Counted from the first letter of the stretch, positions 35,319 through 44,925 are shown. The stretch: DNA of 64,000 bases from an uncultured Lachnospiraceae bacterium (GCA_949949005.1 CATLHM010000005.1:1-64000); one strand, 5' to 3'. Made by a program: numbers and translations. Notes: generated by a model not told the origin, from the sequence alone.

Positions 35319-35479
35319 ATATCCTCCATTTCCATGGCTGTGCTATGGTTCGGTCTGCCAAATCTCATATATGTCAGAATATATCTTACCATAAAATCAT
35401 ATCACCTTTTGCGCTGCCTCTCAAGAGGAATGTAATTTTTCATAGGAACTTTTGCGTATTATTTGCGTTTTTTATAGGA

Positions 35480-37156
35480 TTATACGCATTTCACCTCAAA
35501 CCAGTCAAAATCCGCATACCTTCCAAACCCCGTCATATCCTGACAGCAGATACCGATCATGGCCCCGGTAAACCAGCCCTCGTCGCAGGCTTCATCCGAC
35601 AAAAAGCTGGCGTTTATAAGGGGGCCGATCTCCTGCCAGTCCTTTTCCGAATAGCCGTAGTAAAACCGGGTCATAGCATTTCGGGTTTCCATTTTCAGAT
35701 AGAGGGCTTCCTTCTCCCTGACGGGAATATAGTCTGTGAGATACTCGTATTTCTTGTTTTCCGCTTTCAGCAGAGTGATACACTTGCCCACATCCTCGTC
35801 CCGGGATATGTGGAGATAAAGATAATTGTCGCAGTCATAGAGGAAAATCAGCCCCGCCATCTGCTTGAAGACTTCCGGCTCAAACTCCACACAGGCCGAG
35901 GCCTCCATGCAGTACTCCCGCATCCTCCTTGCGATCAGCGTCTGGGAAAACCGGGAGGACAGGCCGCTGCGCCCGTACATCCGAAGCCATCCCGGCCGGG
36001 CGCTCAGGGACAGATAATGCTCATCCATGGGAATCCGCAGAGACTGGTAGTCCAGGGAAAGGGCTTTTCCCTCAAACTCATCCCGCACCAGAAAAGAGGC
36101 GGCCGTTTTCCCGCAGGAAGCCTCTTTCCGGCAAAGAACCTGTTCCGAAACCTCCTTTGGCACAGGCACTTCATTTTGGGGTGTTGTGCCCCCGGCCTCC
36201 AACATCGGCCAGCCGTCCTCCCTCCACAAAATCTTCTGGATGGCGGTCTCCCTTCCCATCATGTAGCGGCGGCTGTTCGGAAACCTTCCGGCATCCGCCG
36301 GATTACGGTCTGCAAGGGCCCGCCCGCACAGGTGTACCATGTACCACTCTCCTCCCGGAGTTTCCACCAGATCCCCATGCCCGCTTTTCTGCAAAAGTAT
36401 ATCTTCATGGTGCCTGCTGGTAAGGATGGAAAAGGCCTCGTTTTCCTCCCTCTGCTCTCCTTGATTTTCTTTAAACATCTCATAAGGCCCCCAGATGTCC
36501 CGGGAGCGAAGGACGGACTGTCCATGGCCCTCCCCGGTTCCGGTGTCCGCCGCGAACAGGTAGTACCATCCCTGACGCTTATAAATGTGCGGCCCCTCCA
36601 GGAAGATTTTTTCTCCCCGGTAAATATCCTTCACCGGCCCGGTCATGGCTTTTTTCTCCGGGTCATACTCCTGGAGCACCAGCCGCCCGGCGTACTTCTT
36701 CGGGACTCTGTGGTCCGTCACCATGCTGACCATGTACTTGCGCCCGTCCTCATCATGAAAAAGGGAGGGGTCAAAACCGAAGTTATTCAGAGCCACCGAC
36801 TCCGACCAGGGGCCATGGATGTTGTCTGACGTCACCAGATAATTTTCCGTGTCGTACATATTGCAGTAAAAAGACCTGACCACCGTATATACAAGATAAA
36901 AGGTTCCCTGATCGTAGGTAAGGCAGGGAGCCCAGATGCCCTGGGAAGCCCCAACGCCCCGCAAGTCAAGCTGGGAAAGCCTGCTTAAGGGATATTCGAT
37001 CTGCTCCCAGTTTTTCAGATCCCGGGAATGGTGCAGGCGCACCCCCGGCCACCATTCAAAGGTGGAGGTGGCAATATAATAATCCTCCCCCACACGGATG
37101 ATGGAGGGGTCGGGGTGAAAGCCCCGGAGGATAGGATTTTGGATGGTTGTTTTCAT
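35480..37156 (-). CDS. GH43 family beta-xylosidase / arabinofuranosidase, cytoplasmic
   Basis: Glycosidase of 558 residues. The five-bladed propeller (1-320) shows the catalytic triad: Asp in GFHPDPS (base), Asp in FGFDPSLFHDEDG (pKa modulator) and Glu in FLEGPHIYK (acid). The C-terminal beta-sandwich (about 350-555; LSLSARPGWLRMYGR, ARRMREYCMEASACVEFEP) is typical of GH43 xylosidases. There is no signal peptide, so it works on imported oligosaccharides. Last gene of the GH28-GH88-GH43 operon, 22 bases after GH88. Activity could be beta-xylosidase, alpha-L-arabinofuranosidase or both. Confidence 0.92.
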   Translation of the reverse strand: MKTTIQNPILRGFHPDPSIIRVGEDYYIATSTFEWWPGVRLHHSRDLKNWEQIEYPLSRLSQLDLRGVGASQGIWAPCLTYDQGTFYLVYTVVRSFYCNMYDTENYLVTSDNIHGPWSESVALNNFGFDPSLFHDEDGRKYMVSMVTDHRVPKKYAGRLVLQEYDPEKKAMTGPVKDIYRGEKIFLEGPHIYKRQGWYYLFAADTGTGEGHGQSVLRSRDIWGPYEMFKENQGEQREENEAFSILTSRHHEDILLQKSGHGDLVETPGGEWYMVHLCGRALADRNPADAGRFPNSRRYMMGRETAIQKILWREDGWPMLEAGGTTPQNEVPVPKEVSEQVLCRKEASCGKTAASFLVRDEFEGKALSLDYQSLRIPMDEHYLSLSARPGWLRMYGRSGLSSRFSQTLIARRMREYCMEASACVEFEPEVFKQMAGLIFLYDCDNYLYLHISRDEDVGKCITLLKAENKKYEYLTDYIPVREKEALYLKMETRNAMTRFYYGYSEKDWQEIGPLINASFLSDEACDEGWFTGAMIGICCQDMTGFGRYADFDWFEVKCV

Positions 37157-37178
37157 AAGTTTCTTCTCCTGTCTGCAT

Positions 37179-38330
37179 CTACCAAAGCAGCTTGCCGATT
37201 CCGGCCAGCTTATACAGTCCCTCTATAAAGTAATAATCCGCATAGACCATGGTAAAATGGTGCTCCGGGCTGTGGTAGGCCCCGGTGCAGTTTTGGACGA
37301 TGGCATCGCAGTTTTCTGTCCAGTCCGCCCTGTTTTCCGCAATGGCACGGAGAATTTTTGCGGCGGCGTTCTCGTATTTTTCCTTTTCAGGGTCAGATAC
37401 ATGCCGGGCCACCTCCAAAAGGCCGCAGGCGATCACGCAGGCGGCGCAGGAATCTTCCCAGGCAGGCTCCGGGGGCTGTCTGAAATCCACCGGAATAATG
37501 CCGCTCTCCGGCAGGTTTGCGATGCAGTAGTCGGCCACCTTCCTGGCCGCTTCCAGATATTCCTTTTTCCCCGTATGGGTATAGCTGTTGGCAAAGCCGT
37601 ACACCGCCCAGCCCTGGCCTCTGGTCCAGGACGAGCCTTCCCCATAGCCCTGGCCGCCGTAGCTTTTGACCATCCTTCCGCTTTCCGGGTCAAACTCCAC
37701 GATATGACACACGGAGCCATCCGGACGGAGGAAATTTGCAAGAACCGTATCCGCGTGCATCATGGCGATATGGCGGAATCTTGGATCCCCGCTCTCCTCC
37801 GAGGCCCAGTACAGCAAGGAAAGGTTCAAAAGACAGTCGATAATGGCCCATCCCCTGGTGTCATTGTCCCCGTTCTGATTCCAGGCCCGGATAAATTTTC
37901 CCACAGGGTTAAATCTCCCCGCCAGGAGATTTGCCGCGTGCATGCCGATCCTTCTGCCCTCCTCATTTCCGGTGATCCGATAGTCCGCCACCGCCGTGGG
38001 CAGGTACATAAAGCCCACGTCATGATGCAGTCCATAGTACTGGTCAAAGCATTTTTCCAGCTTCCTTTCGGAAATCCTGGCGATCTCCCGATACCTTTCC
38101 TCCCCGGTATCCTGATACAGAAGCCACATAATACCGCCCCAGAAGCCGTTGGTCCACCAGTTTAGCCCGTCGTCCGGCCCCCATCCACCACTCTCGTCCG
38201 AACGGTCGTCATAGCTTCCGTCCGCCCCGGTGGTGTAGGGGATTTTGTCCCGGTTCTTTTCACTCACCCACTGCATTTTTTCCCTGACTTTTTCAAGGGC
38301 TTCGCCTACCCATTCCTGATTGCTGTTCAT
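37179..38330 (-). CDS. GH88 unsaturated glucuronyl hydrolase
   Basis: Alpha/alpha barrel enzyme of 383 residues that hydrates and splits 4,5-unsaturated uronic acids from the non-reducing end of oligosaccharides made by lyases. Typical GH88 segments: NWWTNGFWGGIMWLLYQDTG, LHHDVGFMYLP and DNDTRGWAIIDCLLNLSLLYWA (the two key Asp), then GSSWTRGQGWAVYGFA. No signal peptide. Its presence means the imported sugars include lyase products of polyuronides, such as pectin or glycosaminoglycans. Confidence 0.9.
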   Translation of the reverse strand: MNSNQEWVGEALEKVREKMQWVSEKNRDKIPYTTGADGSYDDRSDESGGWGPDDGLNWWTNGFWGGIMWLLYQDTGEERYREIARISERKLEKCFDQYYGLHHDVGFMYLPTAVADYRITGNEEGRRIGMHAANLLAGRFNPVGKFIRAWNQNGDNDTRGWAIIDCLLNLSLLYWASEESGDPRFRHIAMMHADTVLANFLRPDGSVCHIVEFDPESGRMVKSYGGQGYGEGSSWTRGQGWAVYGFANSYTHTGKKEYLEAARKVADYCIANLPESGIIPVDFRQPPEPAWEDSCAACVIACGLLEVARHVSDPEKEKYENAAAKILRAIAENRADWTENCDAIVQNCTGAYHSPEHHFTMVYADYYFIEGLYKLAGIGKLLW

Positions 38331-38385
38331 TGTTCTTTTTCCTTTCTTTCTATTATTGCTCCGTTATATATTCATGGCATATTTC

Positions 38386-38440
38386 CTTATGGGGCTGCGC
38401 GCATCGTTTCGTACCGAGCGGTCAGCCTTTTTGACCGCCA
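38386..38440. repeat. Copy of the dispersed palindromic repeat
   Basis: GAGCGGTCAG...TTTTTGACCGCC at 38416-38439 differs by one base from the copy at 32057-32080. ATTTCCTTATGGGGCTGCGC at 38381-38400 resembles the second module near 32147 and 62416. It overlaps the 3' end of the GH28 gene. Confidence 0.7.
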
Positions 38441-39789
38441 GTATAAATCTCCTGCCGATATATCCTGCAATTTTCAACAAAATATGGTTCTCTCTCATCC
38501 GCCTCCTCTGATGAAAAGACCACCTCCGACAAAATAAGTCCATCCACATTGCGGATGTCCATAAACGCCGCCCGACTCCAATCCGGATAGTAGTTTTCGG
38601 AGGACGTCTTTTTAGGATACAGGCGCCGGTCCAAAACCTCGGGATACTCTGAGGGAATTTCTTCCTTTTTGACTCCTCCCACACTGTGATAGCCAAGGCC
38701 GCTGATCGTGAGATTTCGGATAGGATGCTGCCTGTTGGCATCGACCCGGATGCCGTTAAAGCGGGGCTCCCCCATAATGTCATTTTCAAAACGGTAATGA
38801 GTCTTTTTCATTTCCTTTGAGTCCGTGGCAGTTATATGGCAAAACCGGATATTTTCCATTCTGCCGATCTCCGGTATCCCGTCAAGTTCCAGGGAACTGC
38901 CATAGTCCTCCGGCCGGAATCTGTTGTTGAGCAGAACAAAAACAGGTCTGGTCACATCCCGCATGACGATATTTTCCACGGAAATATCCGAGATGCTTCC
39001 CCCTTCCGTACATTCTATCTTGATTCCCTCCCGCCACACTCTCTCCATAGTGCAGTTACTGATGACTACATTGTAAATGTCGCCCAGAGACTTGAGCCCG
39101 ATACGGATGGCCGCACAGACAGAGGAAAACGTGCAGTTGCTGATATGAATATCCCTGACAGGGTAAGCCTTACTGCTGGACTGCAGACAAAGATTGTCAT
39201 CCGTCCCTACAATACTACAGCCGTCCACGAACACATGGGAACAGCCGTCAAAATCCAGTCCGTCCCCATTGTAGTTCCTGTCATTGAAAATCTGCACGTC
39301 CCTCACCCATATGGACTCCGAATCCAGAAAGGCCGCCGTCCAGGATGCCGCCTGAAAGAGCCTGACCTGCTCCACACGGATTCTCCTGCACCGCAGAAAG
39401 CGCAGAAGCATGGGCCTGTAGCTGTCCCCCTGATTGGGAAAGGCTCCGGCATTGCCATTGATCTCCCCCATTCCCGTAATTCGGATATTCTCCTGATCCT
39501 GAGCATAAAGAAAGCACCTGTCTAATTCCTCCTCGTTGCGGTATCGGTTGTGGTGGGTATCCCTCCCATAATCCCGGATATCCGGGCTGGCCAGCAAAAC
39601 CGCTCCCGCTTCAAGCTCCAGGGTCACATTGGTTTTGAGGTAAAGCGTCCCGCATACGAATACCCCTTTGGGAAAAACCACCGTTCCTCCGCCCGCCTCG
39701 TGACAGAGCTCTACCATTCCCTGGATAACTTCTGTGTTCAATGTCCTCCCGTCGCCCACTGCTCCTCTGTCAATTATGTTTATTCTCAT
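38422..39789 (-). CDS. GH28 family polygalacturonase-like enzyme, cytoplasmic
   Basis: Right-handed beta-helix protein of 455 residues. N-terminal IDRGAVGDGRTLNTEVIQ, GGGTVVFPKGVFVCGTLYLKTNVTLELEAGAVL and the catalytic region NYNGDGLDFDGC...GTDDNLCLQSSSK (the N-x-D and D-D aspartates) match GH28. The later CAAIRIGLKSLGDIYNV replaces the usual G-H-G and R-I-K region. No signal peptide. It probably removes galacturonate or a related uronate from short oligomers. First gene of the operon, divergent from the AraC regulator gene. Confidence 0.9.
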   Translation of the reverse strand: MRINIIDRGAVGDGRTLNTEVIQGMVELCHEAGGGTVVFPKGVFVCGTLYLKTNVTLELEAGAVLLASPDIRDYGRDTHHNRYRNEEELDRCFLYAQDQENIRITGMGEINGNAGAFPNQGDSYRPMLLRFLRCRRIRVEQVRLFQAASWTAAFLDSESIWVRDVQIFNDRNYNGDGLDFDGCSHVFVDGCSIVGTDDNLCLQSSSKAYPVRDIHISNCTFSSVCAAIRIGLKSLGDIYNVVISNCTMERVWREGIKIECTEGGSISDISVENIVMRDVTRPVFVLLNNRFRPEDYGSSLELDGIPEIGRMENIRFCHITATDSKEMKKTHYRFENDIMGEPRFNGIRVDANRQHPIRNLTISGLGYHSVGGVKKEEIPSEYPEVLDRRLYPKKTSSENYYPDWSRAAFMDIRNVDGLILSEVVFSSEEADEREPYFVENCRIYRQEIYTGGQKG

Positions 39790-39858
39790 TTGCTGCTCTC
39801 CCTTTGTCTCGTTTCGAGAAAATCAACATCCGCATATCTTTTATCTCATCTTAAAGCA

Positions 39859-39887
39859 TTGACGCGCGGGCAGCAATGTCCTACAAT
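39859..39887 (+). promoter_or_regulatory. Promoter of the AraC-type regulator gene
   Basis: TTGACG (39859-39864) and TACAAT (39882-39887) with a 17-bp spacer, about 40 bases before the ATG at 39931. It lies in the divergent intergenic region with GH28. Confidence 0.7.
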
Positions 39888-39930
39888 ATGTTTAACTGAC
39901 TTATTCTGCTTTTTTATGTAAGGAGTAACT

Positions 39931-40746
39931 ATGCTATTTGCCAACAGCTGTGGCCACGATTCCCACCATCCCCGCCCCTGCGACATTGAGCACCGCGCAG
40001 GTGTGCCCGATTATCTCATCCTGCTGGTCAAAAAGAAAGCCTGGGCGGTCATAGACGGCAGGCGCAGACAGATTGCCCCCAATGCCCTGATCTGCTTTCC
40101 TCCCCACACCTACATCCATTACGGCTGCGATGAACCCGGCTACAATGACGACTGGATCCACTTTTTCCCGGACGAAAAAGAAAAGGGCTTCCCGGAATCT
40201 CTCGGGCTTCCCTTTAATCAGATCACTTATCCCTGTGATTTTCACAGGCTTTCGGAATATGTGCGGCTTCTCTCTGACAGCTATCACAGCCCCTTGGCCT
40301 ACAGGGAACAAATCGTGGACTCCTTCCTGCATATCTTTCTCTACTCCCTGAAGGAAGAACTGGAAAGGGATCCCGCAGGCTCGGACGCCCGGAAATACTA
40401 TCGGGATTTTTCCGCCCTGCGCACCCAGATTTACAATGACCCCGCCGCCTCCTTTCAGATTCCGGAGCTGGCAGATGCATTGTGCCTTAGCCTGTCCTAT
40501 TTCCAGCATCTGTACAAACAGTTTTTCCACTGCTCCTGCAGCCAGGACATCATAAACGCCCGGCTCTTACTCTCCAGGTATTACCTCACAAACAGCGATA
40601 TGAGCATCCGGAGCCTAGCGGATTTTTGCGGCTACGAAAACGAGCTTCACTTTATGCGGCAGTTTAAAAAGTTTGTGGGGATGACGCCCTCCCAGTACCG
40701 GCTGGCAAATAAGGGGCAGGGGAAAAGGGGCGTTACTCCAATTTAA
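39931..40746 (+). CDS. AraC family transcription regulator
   Basis: Regulator of 271 residues. The N-terminal cupin-like sensing domain (1-150; DYLILLVKKKAWAVIDGRRR, ALICFPPHTYIHYGC) is followed by the AraC double helix-turn-helix (about 170-262; IPELADALCLSLSYFQHLYKQFF, SIRSLADFCGYENELHFMRQFKKFVGMTPSQYR). TAAGGAG precedes the ATG. Divergent from GH28 and just upstream of the sialidase-like gene, it probably controls both in response to a sugar. Confidence 0.93.
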   Translation: MLFANSCGHDSHHPRPCDIEHRAGVPDYLILLVKKKAWAVIDGRRRQIAPNALICFPPHTYIHYGCDEPGYNDDWIHFFPDEKEKGFPESLGLPFNQITYPCDFHRLSEYVRLLSDSYHSPLAYREQIVDSFLHIFLYSLKEELERDPAGSDARKYYRDFSALRTQIYNDPAASFQIPELADALCLSLSYFQHLYKQFFHCSCSQDIINARLLLSRYYLTNSDMSIRSLADFCGYENELHFMRQFKKFVGMTPSQYRLANKGQGKRGVTPI

Positions 40747-40919
40747 GCCCCAGACACTGTGCCCTTTTCCGAAAGCTGTCATACTGTCTCTGGGTAATGA
40801 AATCCTCCTGATTGCCGTTCAAAGCACTCTTGCCGTAAAATCCATTTTTTTATTGCTATTTCCAATTATTCCGGTAATAATAGATATATAGTCCCAGGAA
40901 AGGAGTATCACACAAGCCC

Positions 40920-42086
40920 ATGAGAGAATACATAGAATTAAACACCCTGCCAGAGGACGGCAGACTCTGTCATAATAACCTGCTTGGCACCGTAGAAGCC
41001 CTGATTCCCAACCAGTTTGCCAGCGTCCATGCCGCAGATCTGCTGGAGCTGCCGGACGGCGATCTGCTTGCCTGCTGGTTTGCGGGGAGCGACGAGGGGA
41101 ATGCGGATATTTCCATTGTGGTTTCCAGACTGAAAGCCGGAGAAAGCACCTGGAGCGCAGGCGTGGTTGTCTCCGACGATCCCACCCGTTCGGAGCAAAA
41201 CCCCTCCCTGTTTCTTACTCCCCAGGGGGAAATCTGGCTGATGTACACTGCCCAGGTTTCCCGTGCGCCGGAGCACAACCCTCATTTTAACCTGCAATAT
41301 ACGGCGGAAATCCGCCGGAAAATCTCCCGGGACAACGGCTATACCTGGGGGCCTACGCAGACCATATTTTCCCGCCCCGGCTCTTTCTGCCGCCAGAAAA
41401 TCCAGGTTCTTTCCAATGGAAGATGGGTCTTTGGCAACTGGATCTGCTTTCCGGACGAGACCAGATGCGGAAGCGATATTACGGTGATACAGATTTCCGA
41501 CGATCAGGGCAAAACCTGGCGGGAGGTGGAAATGCCAGGCAGTGCGGGCCGGGTTCATGCCAATCTCATAGAGACTGCCCCCGGAGAGCTCACCGCCCTT
41601 TTGCGCAGCCGGTTTGCGGATAATATTTATATTTCCTACAGCAGGGATTACGGCGATAGCTGGACAGAACCCACGCGCACCTGCCTTCCCAACAACAACT
41701 CTTCCATCTCCGCCATCCGGTTAAAGAGCGACGCTATTGCATTAATCTACAACGCCCTGCGTTTTAACGACGATACTTCAAAGACGGTTTGGCCCCACCA
41801 GCGCTGCCCCGTCACATTTGCCATCTCCGAGGACAACGGCAAAACCTGGCCCTATAAGCGCATCATCGAAATGGGCGAAGGCTTTGTGGGGGAATACAAC
41901 GACATCAACAACAGAAGGTATGAGTATCCTGTGATGATGCAGGGGCAGGATGGAAAAATCCACGCTGCCTACAGTTGGGGCGACAGGCGCTGCGTAAAGT
42001 ATGTCTGCGTGGACGAAGGGTGGATCCGCGGTGAAAAGATGCTGCCAGGAGCGGAGGGAGACCCTTCCATACCGTGCCAGCGATAA
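40920..42086 (+). CDS. BNR-repeat (sialidase-like) glycosidase, cytoplasmic
   Basis: Six-bladed propeller protein of 388 residues with four Asp boxes: SRDNGYTWG, SDDQGKTWR, SRDYGDSWT and SEDNGKTWP. The opening PNQFASVHAADLLELPDGDLLACWFAGSDEG matches the BNR_2 sialidase-like family. The typical sialidase Arg triad is not obvious, and the context (GH28, GH88, GH43) argues for a plant-polysaccharide or uronic-acid sugar instead of sialic acid. No signal peptide. The ribosome site AGGAAAGGAG lies 14 bases from the ATG, longer than usual, with no better start. Confidence 0.82.
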   Translation: MREYIELNTLPEDGRLCHNNLLGTVEALIPNQFASVHAADLLELPDGDLLACWFAGSDEGNADISIVVSRLKAGESTWSAGVVVSDDPTRSEQNPSLFLTPQGEIWLMYTAQVSRAPEHNPHFNLQYTAEIRRKISRDNGYTWGPTQTIFSRPGSFCRQKIQVLSNGRWVFGNWICFPDETRCGSDITVIQISDDQGKTWREVEMPGSAGRVHANLIETAPGELTALLRSRFADNIYISYSRDYGDSWTEPTRTCLPNNNSSISAIRLKSDAIALIYNALRFNDDTSKTVWPHQRCPVTFAISEDNGKTWPYKRIIEMGEGFVGEYNDINNRRYEYPVMMQGQDGKIHAAYSWGDRRCVKYVCVDEGWIRGEKMLPGAEGDPSIPCQR

Positions 42087-42110
42087 ACATCAACGCCTGC
42101 CAGGCATCCT

Positions 42111-42149
42111 TACGTAAAAAGACGAGCAAAAGCTCGTTTTTTTACGTGT
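42111..42149. terminator. Bidirectional terminator
   Basis: ACGAGC-AAAA-GCTCGT stem flanked by ACGTAAAAA and TTTTTTTACGT, between the convergent sialidase-like and transglutaminase-like genes. Confidence 0.88.
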
Positions 42150-44853
42150 TGTCTCTTTTCTCTATCATCCCGGCAATAGCCAGAAGCAGCCCCACGCTTC
42201 CCACGTTGTAGCCGCTGCTGGCGTACCTTCCCATCCTCTTTGGGCTCACCAGCAAGACCAGGGGCAGCTTGTCCGGATCCGTGTACATTCTCCTTGCAAG
42301 CTGCTCCGGAAGGGTCTCAAAATCGTCATAATAAATCTGTGCTCCGAGAAGCTCTGAAGCCTTTGCCAATGTAGGATGCTTTAAGGCTTCCTTTCCCCTA
42401 ACCACCCAGACCATAGTAAGGCCCCTCTCTGCTACTTCCTGCCGCCTCTCCAACAGTTCGTTCAGCAAATGCTCCGTAGGCTCCGTCCCTTCCTCCAAAA
42501 AGGCCAGCAGCGTATAATGTCCCTCCAGCGCCTGTTCATCCGATATCGGTATGCCATCCTCATTTTCCAGGGTAAAGCTCTCCAGCGCCAGCTCTTCCAG
42601 CATTTGCGAAAGGCTGGGCCTTCGAAAATACAGGGGCATTGTAAGTTCCGGTATGCCGTCCTTACCCGGCAAAAAATCCCCAGGGTACACGTCCCGGCTG
42701 GCTGTGAGCTGATTTCCGTCAGGGAGTCTGACCGTGGTGACCAGCCGGTAGATTCCCTCAGACAAGTGCAGCACCAAGGCCCCCTCCTGAAATTCTGCCC
42801 CGGTAAAATCCAGGGTTTCATACTCCGGAAAGTAGTTTTCCCCTTCCCCGGTTTCCGGCCCTCTTGCCAGCCTGCCGATGGTCCAGGAAGCATAATATTC
42901 CGGCTTATCCTGGCTTGTGAGTCTCAGGAAAACCTCTCTCCCGTCCTCCCCCTCCACGTACCGAAATTTGCTTCCTGCATAATACTGGGCTTTCCCTGTG
43001 GCCGGATGGAGTCTGGCAGGAATCCCAAGGGTTCGGCAGATTGCCACAAACAGCGTCTTTTTCGCCAGCAAAGAGCCGCGCCTGATTGCCATCACTCCCA
43101 CGGGAGAGGTTACCCTCGAGGAATAACCTCTGCTCCCTCCCTCCGTCTCCTCGCCTCCGATTTCTCTCTGGATCCACTCCCAAATCCGTCCCGGCTCCCG
43201 GGCAAAGACTTTTTTCTGTTCCTCCGACAGCCTTCCGGCCAAAAAGGAACGGTAAGGAGTAAGCTCCTCATATCCGATTCTCGGGTTCCATACGTACCGC
43301 AAAAACAGCTCCTCCGGCTCCCGGGCCTGTGCTAAATATTCCCTGTAGGAGAACTCCCGGATCTGGCGGCCCCAGGTAAAGTGCTCCTCCAAAATCTCCT
43401 CCTGGATATCGCAATAGTCCTTTTGGGCCAGCAGGGCCAAAAAGTCCAGCGCATCCTTCTCCGGATGCTTTCTGCAAAAACGATAGATCACATAGAAATT
43501 GCCCCGGGAGAGCCTTAAGACCTCCCTTAGAAATTCAGCTTCTTTCTCTGCCAAAGCGCTCAGAGGCCCATTTACCAGCTCCTGGGCGAATTGGTCGGCC
43601 TGCATACGATACTGGGCCAGCTTTCCACTCCGCTGACTGTCCGATTTTTGCTTTCGGTTTTTGCCCCTTTCCTTCTGCTCTTTTGAGAGCTTCACCGGAT
43701 GCATGGGAAAATCCCGGGGAGATTTCCAGTCAAGGCAATGCCACTGCTCTTCTTGGTTTTCCAGATCCTGATGCCAAAATTCCCGGGAAAGAACCACTTC
43801 CACCCTTTCCGTCCTGCCATTTTCCACCGTCAGCTCACAACCTGTGTTTCCCTTCGCTGCCTGAATCCGAATGCTCCCCAGGCCCAGGGTCAGGCTCACC
43901 CTTCCCTTCTCATCCGTAAAAAGCCGGGCAATCTCTTTATATTCCGCCATATTCAGGAGAGCAAAGGACACCCTTGCTCCCTTAACCGGCTTTCCCCCTT
44001 CATCTTTGACCAAAATAGTCAATCTACTGACTCTGGCATAAGAATCCGTAACATTCAAAAGAAAGGCAGCGCCGTCCCGCTCCGTTATCTCCGGCTTTTC
44101 CTGATCTATTCCAAAATAGCCGGAAAACACCCGGGCATGAACCAGCATGGCTCTCGAGGATGCGTTGGTAAACCATCCCTTGTCCAGAACCTCCTCCGGC
44201 TCGCAGGCCCCCAAAAAGTGCCAGCTCCCCTCCACCCAGGCCTCCACCCAGGCATGATTATCATCACAGTGGGCCCACTTGGGAGCATAGACCTGCCGGG
44301 CGGCAATCCCCACACTGCGCAGAGCCGTTACCAGAAAAACCGACTCCTCCCCGCACCGCCCGCTTCCGCTTGCACACACCGCTTTCGGGCTTAACGTACG
44401 CTGGTCGGAAACCGCATAGGATGCCTGGCAGGCGCACCAGTAGTTGACCTTCTTCACCGCCTCCTCCAGAGAACAGCCCTTAACCATAGGCTCCAACGCC
44501 TCATAAAACCAGCCTCTGCAGTCTGCCAGCGCCTCATTATTCACCCGGTGGCAGAGCACATAATTCAAAAATAATTCCTCCGAAAGCTCCCCTGTCCATG
44601 CATACTCTTTTCTGAGCCAAAGCCCATGCCTCACATAAGCATAGAACAACCCGGGCTCATAATCCGCCGCGTCACACAGGGGCATGGTTCCATACAAAAA
44701 TTCCATGAGAACCTTCTCATCCCCTTTAAGCCCCTCCACCATCTCCGAAATTTCCCGGGCCCTTTCCCCCAGAAGAGGCAGCGTCTTTTCATATTGATCT
44801 GACGCATAACAAGCCAATCTCTCCGACAGAGCATCTCCCTTTTTTATATTCAT
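42142..44853 (-). CDS. Large protein with tandem transglutaminase-like domains
   Basis: Protein of 903 residues. The ATG at 44853 follows GGAGG. An N-terminal helical region leads to a transglutaminase-like domain (about 110-230) with Cys in SGRCGEESVFL, His in DDNHAWVEAWVEG and an Asp/Glu region after it. A beta-sandwich (about 270-370) follows, then a helical middle and a second transglutaminase-like domain (about 560-680) in which the Cys place reads RRGSLLAKKTLFVAICRTLGIPARLH, so the nucleophile is Ser and the domain is probably inactive. The C-terminus (about 780-880) looks like a thioredoxin/peroxiredoxin-fold module (YTLLAFLEEGTEPTEHLL). No signal peptide; role unknown. Confidence 0.83.
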   Translation of the reverse strand: MNIKKGDALSERLACYASDQYEKTLPLLGERAREISEMVEGLKGDEKVLMEFLYGTMPLCDAADYEPGLFYAYVRHGLWLRKEYAWTGELSEELFLNYVLCHRVNNEALADCRGWFYEALEPMVKGCSLEEAVKKVNYWCACQASYAVSDQRTLSPKAVCASGSGRCGEESVFLVTALRSVGIAARQVYAPKWAHCDDNHAWVEAWVEGSWHFLGACEPEEVLDKGWFTNASSRAMLVHARVFSGYFGIDQEKPEITERDGAAFLLNVTDSYARVSRLTILVKDEGGKPVKGARVSFALLNMAEYKEIARLFTDEKGRVSLTLGLGSIRIQAAKGNTGCELTVENGRTERVEVVLSREFWHQDLENQEEQWHCLDWKSPRDFPMHPVKLSKEQKERGKNRKQKSDSQRSGKLAQYRMQADQFAQELVNGPLSALAEKEAEFLREVLRLSRGNFYVIYRFCRKHPEKDALDFLALLAQKDYCDIQEEILEEHFTWGRQIREFSYREYLAQAREPEELFLRYVWNPRIGYEELTPYRSFLAGRLSEEQKKVFAREPGRIWEWIQREIGGEETEGGSRGYSSRVTSPVGVMAIRRGSLLAKKTLFVAICRTLGIPARLHPATGKAQYYAGSKFRYVEGEDGREVFLRLTSQDKPEYYASWTIGRLARGPETGEGENYFPEYETLDFTGAEFQEGALVLHLSEGIYRLVTTVRLPDGNQLTASRDVYPGDFLPGKDGIPELTMPLYFRRPSLSQMLEELALESFTLENEDGIPISDEQALEGHYTLLAFLEEGTEPTEHLLNELLERRQEVAERGLTMVWVVRGKEALKHPTLAKASELLGAQIYYDDFETLPEQLARRMYTDPDKLPLVLLVSPKRMGRYASSGYNVGSVGLLLAIAGMIEKRDNT

Positions 44854-44877
44854 GCCATTCCTCCATTTCTGAATTGC

Positions 44878-44925
44878 ATTTATAGAAAACGCCAAAAACA
44901 AAAATTTTTGTCGTTTTCTATAAAT
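44878..44925. promoter_or_regulatory. Long inverted repeat at the transglutaminase-like gene promoter
   Basis: Perfect 14-bp arms ATTTATAGAAAACG / CGTTTTCTATAAAT, extended inward by CAAAAA/TTTTTG after one mismatch. It lies 25 bases before the ATG at 44853. It could be an operator or a leader stem-loop. The remaining stretch to 45077 shows no gene. Confidence 0.6.

Noticed and set aside
35345-36829. Plus-strand open frame of 494 codons over the GH43 gene
   Set aside because: The minus-strand GH43 has all catalytic motifs; the plus frame shows no domain and is Pro/His/Arg-rich.
37143-38165. Plus-strand open frame over the GH88 gene
   Set aside because: Shadow of a gene with full GH88 signatures.
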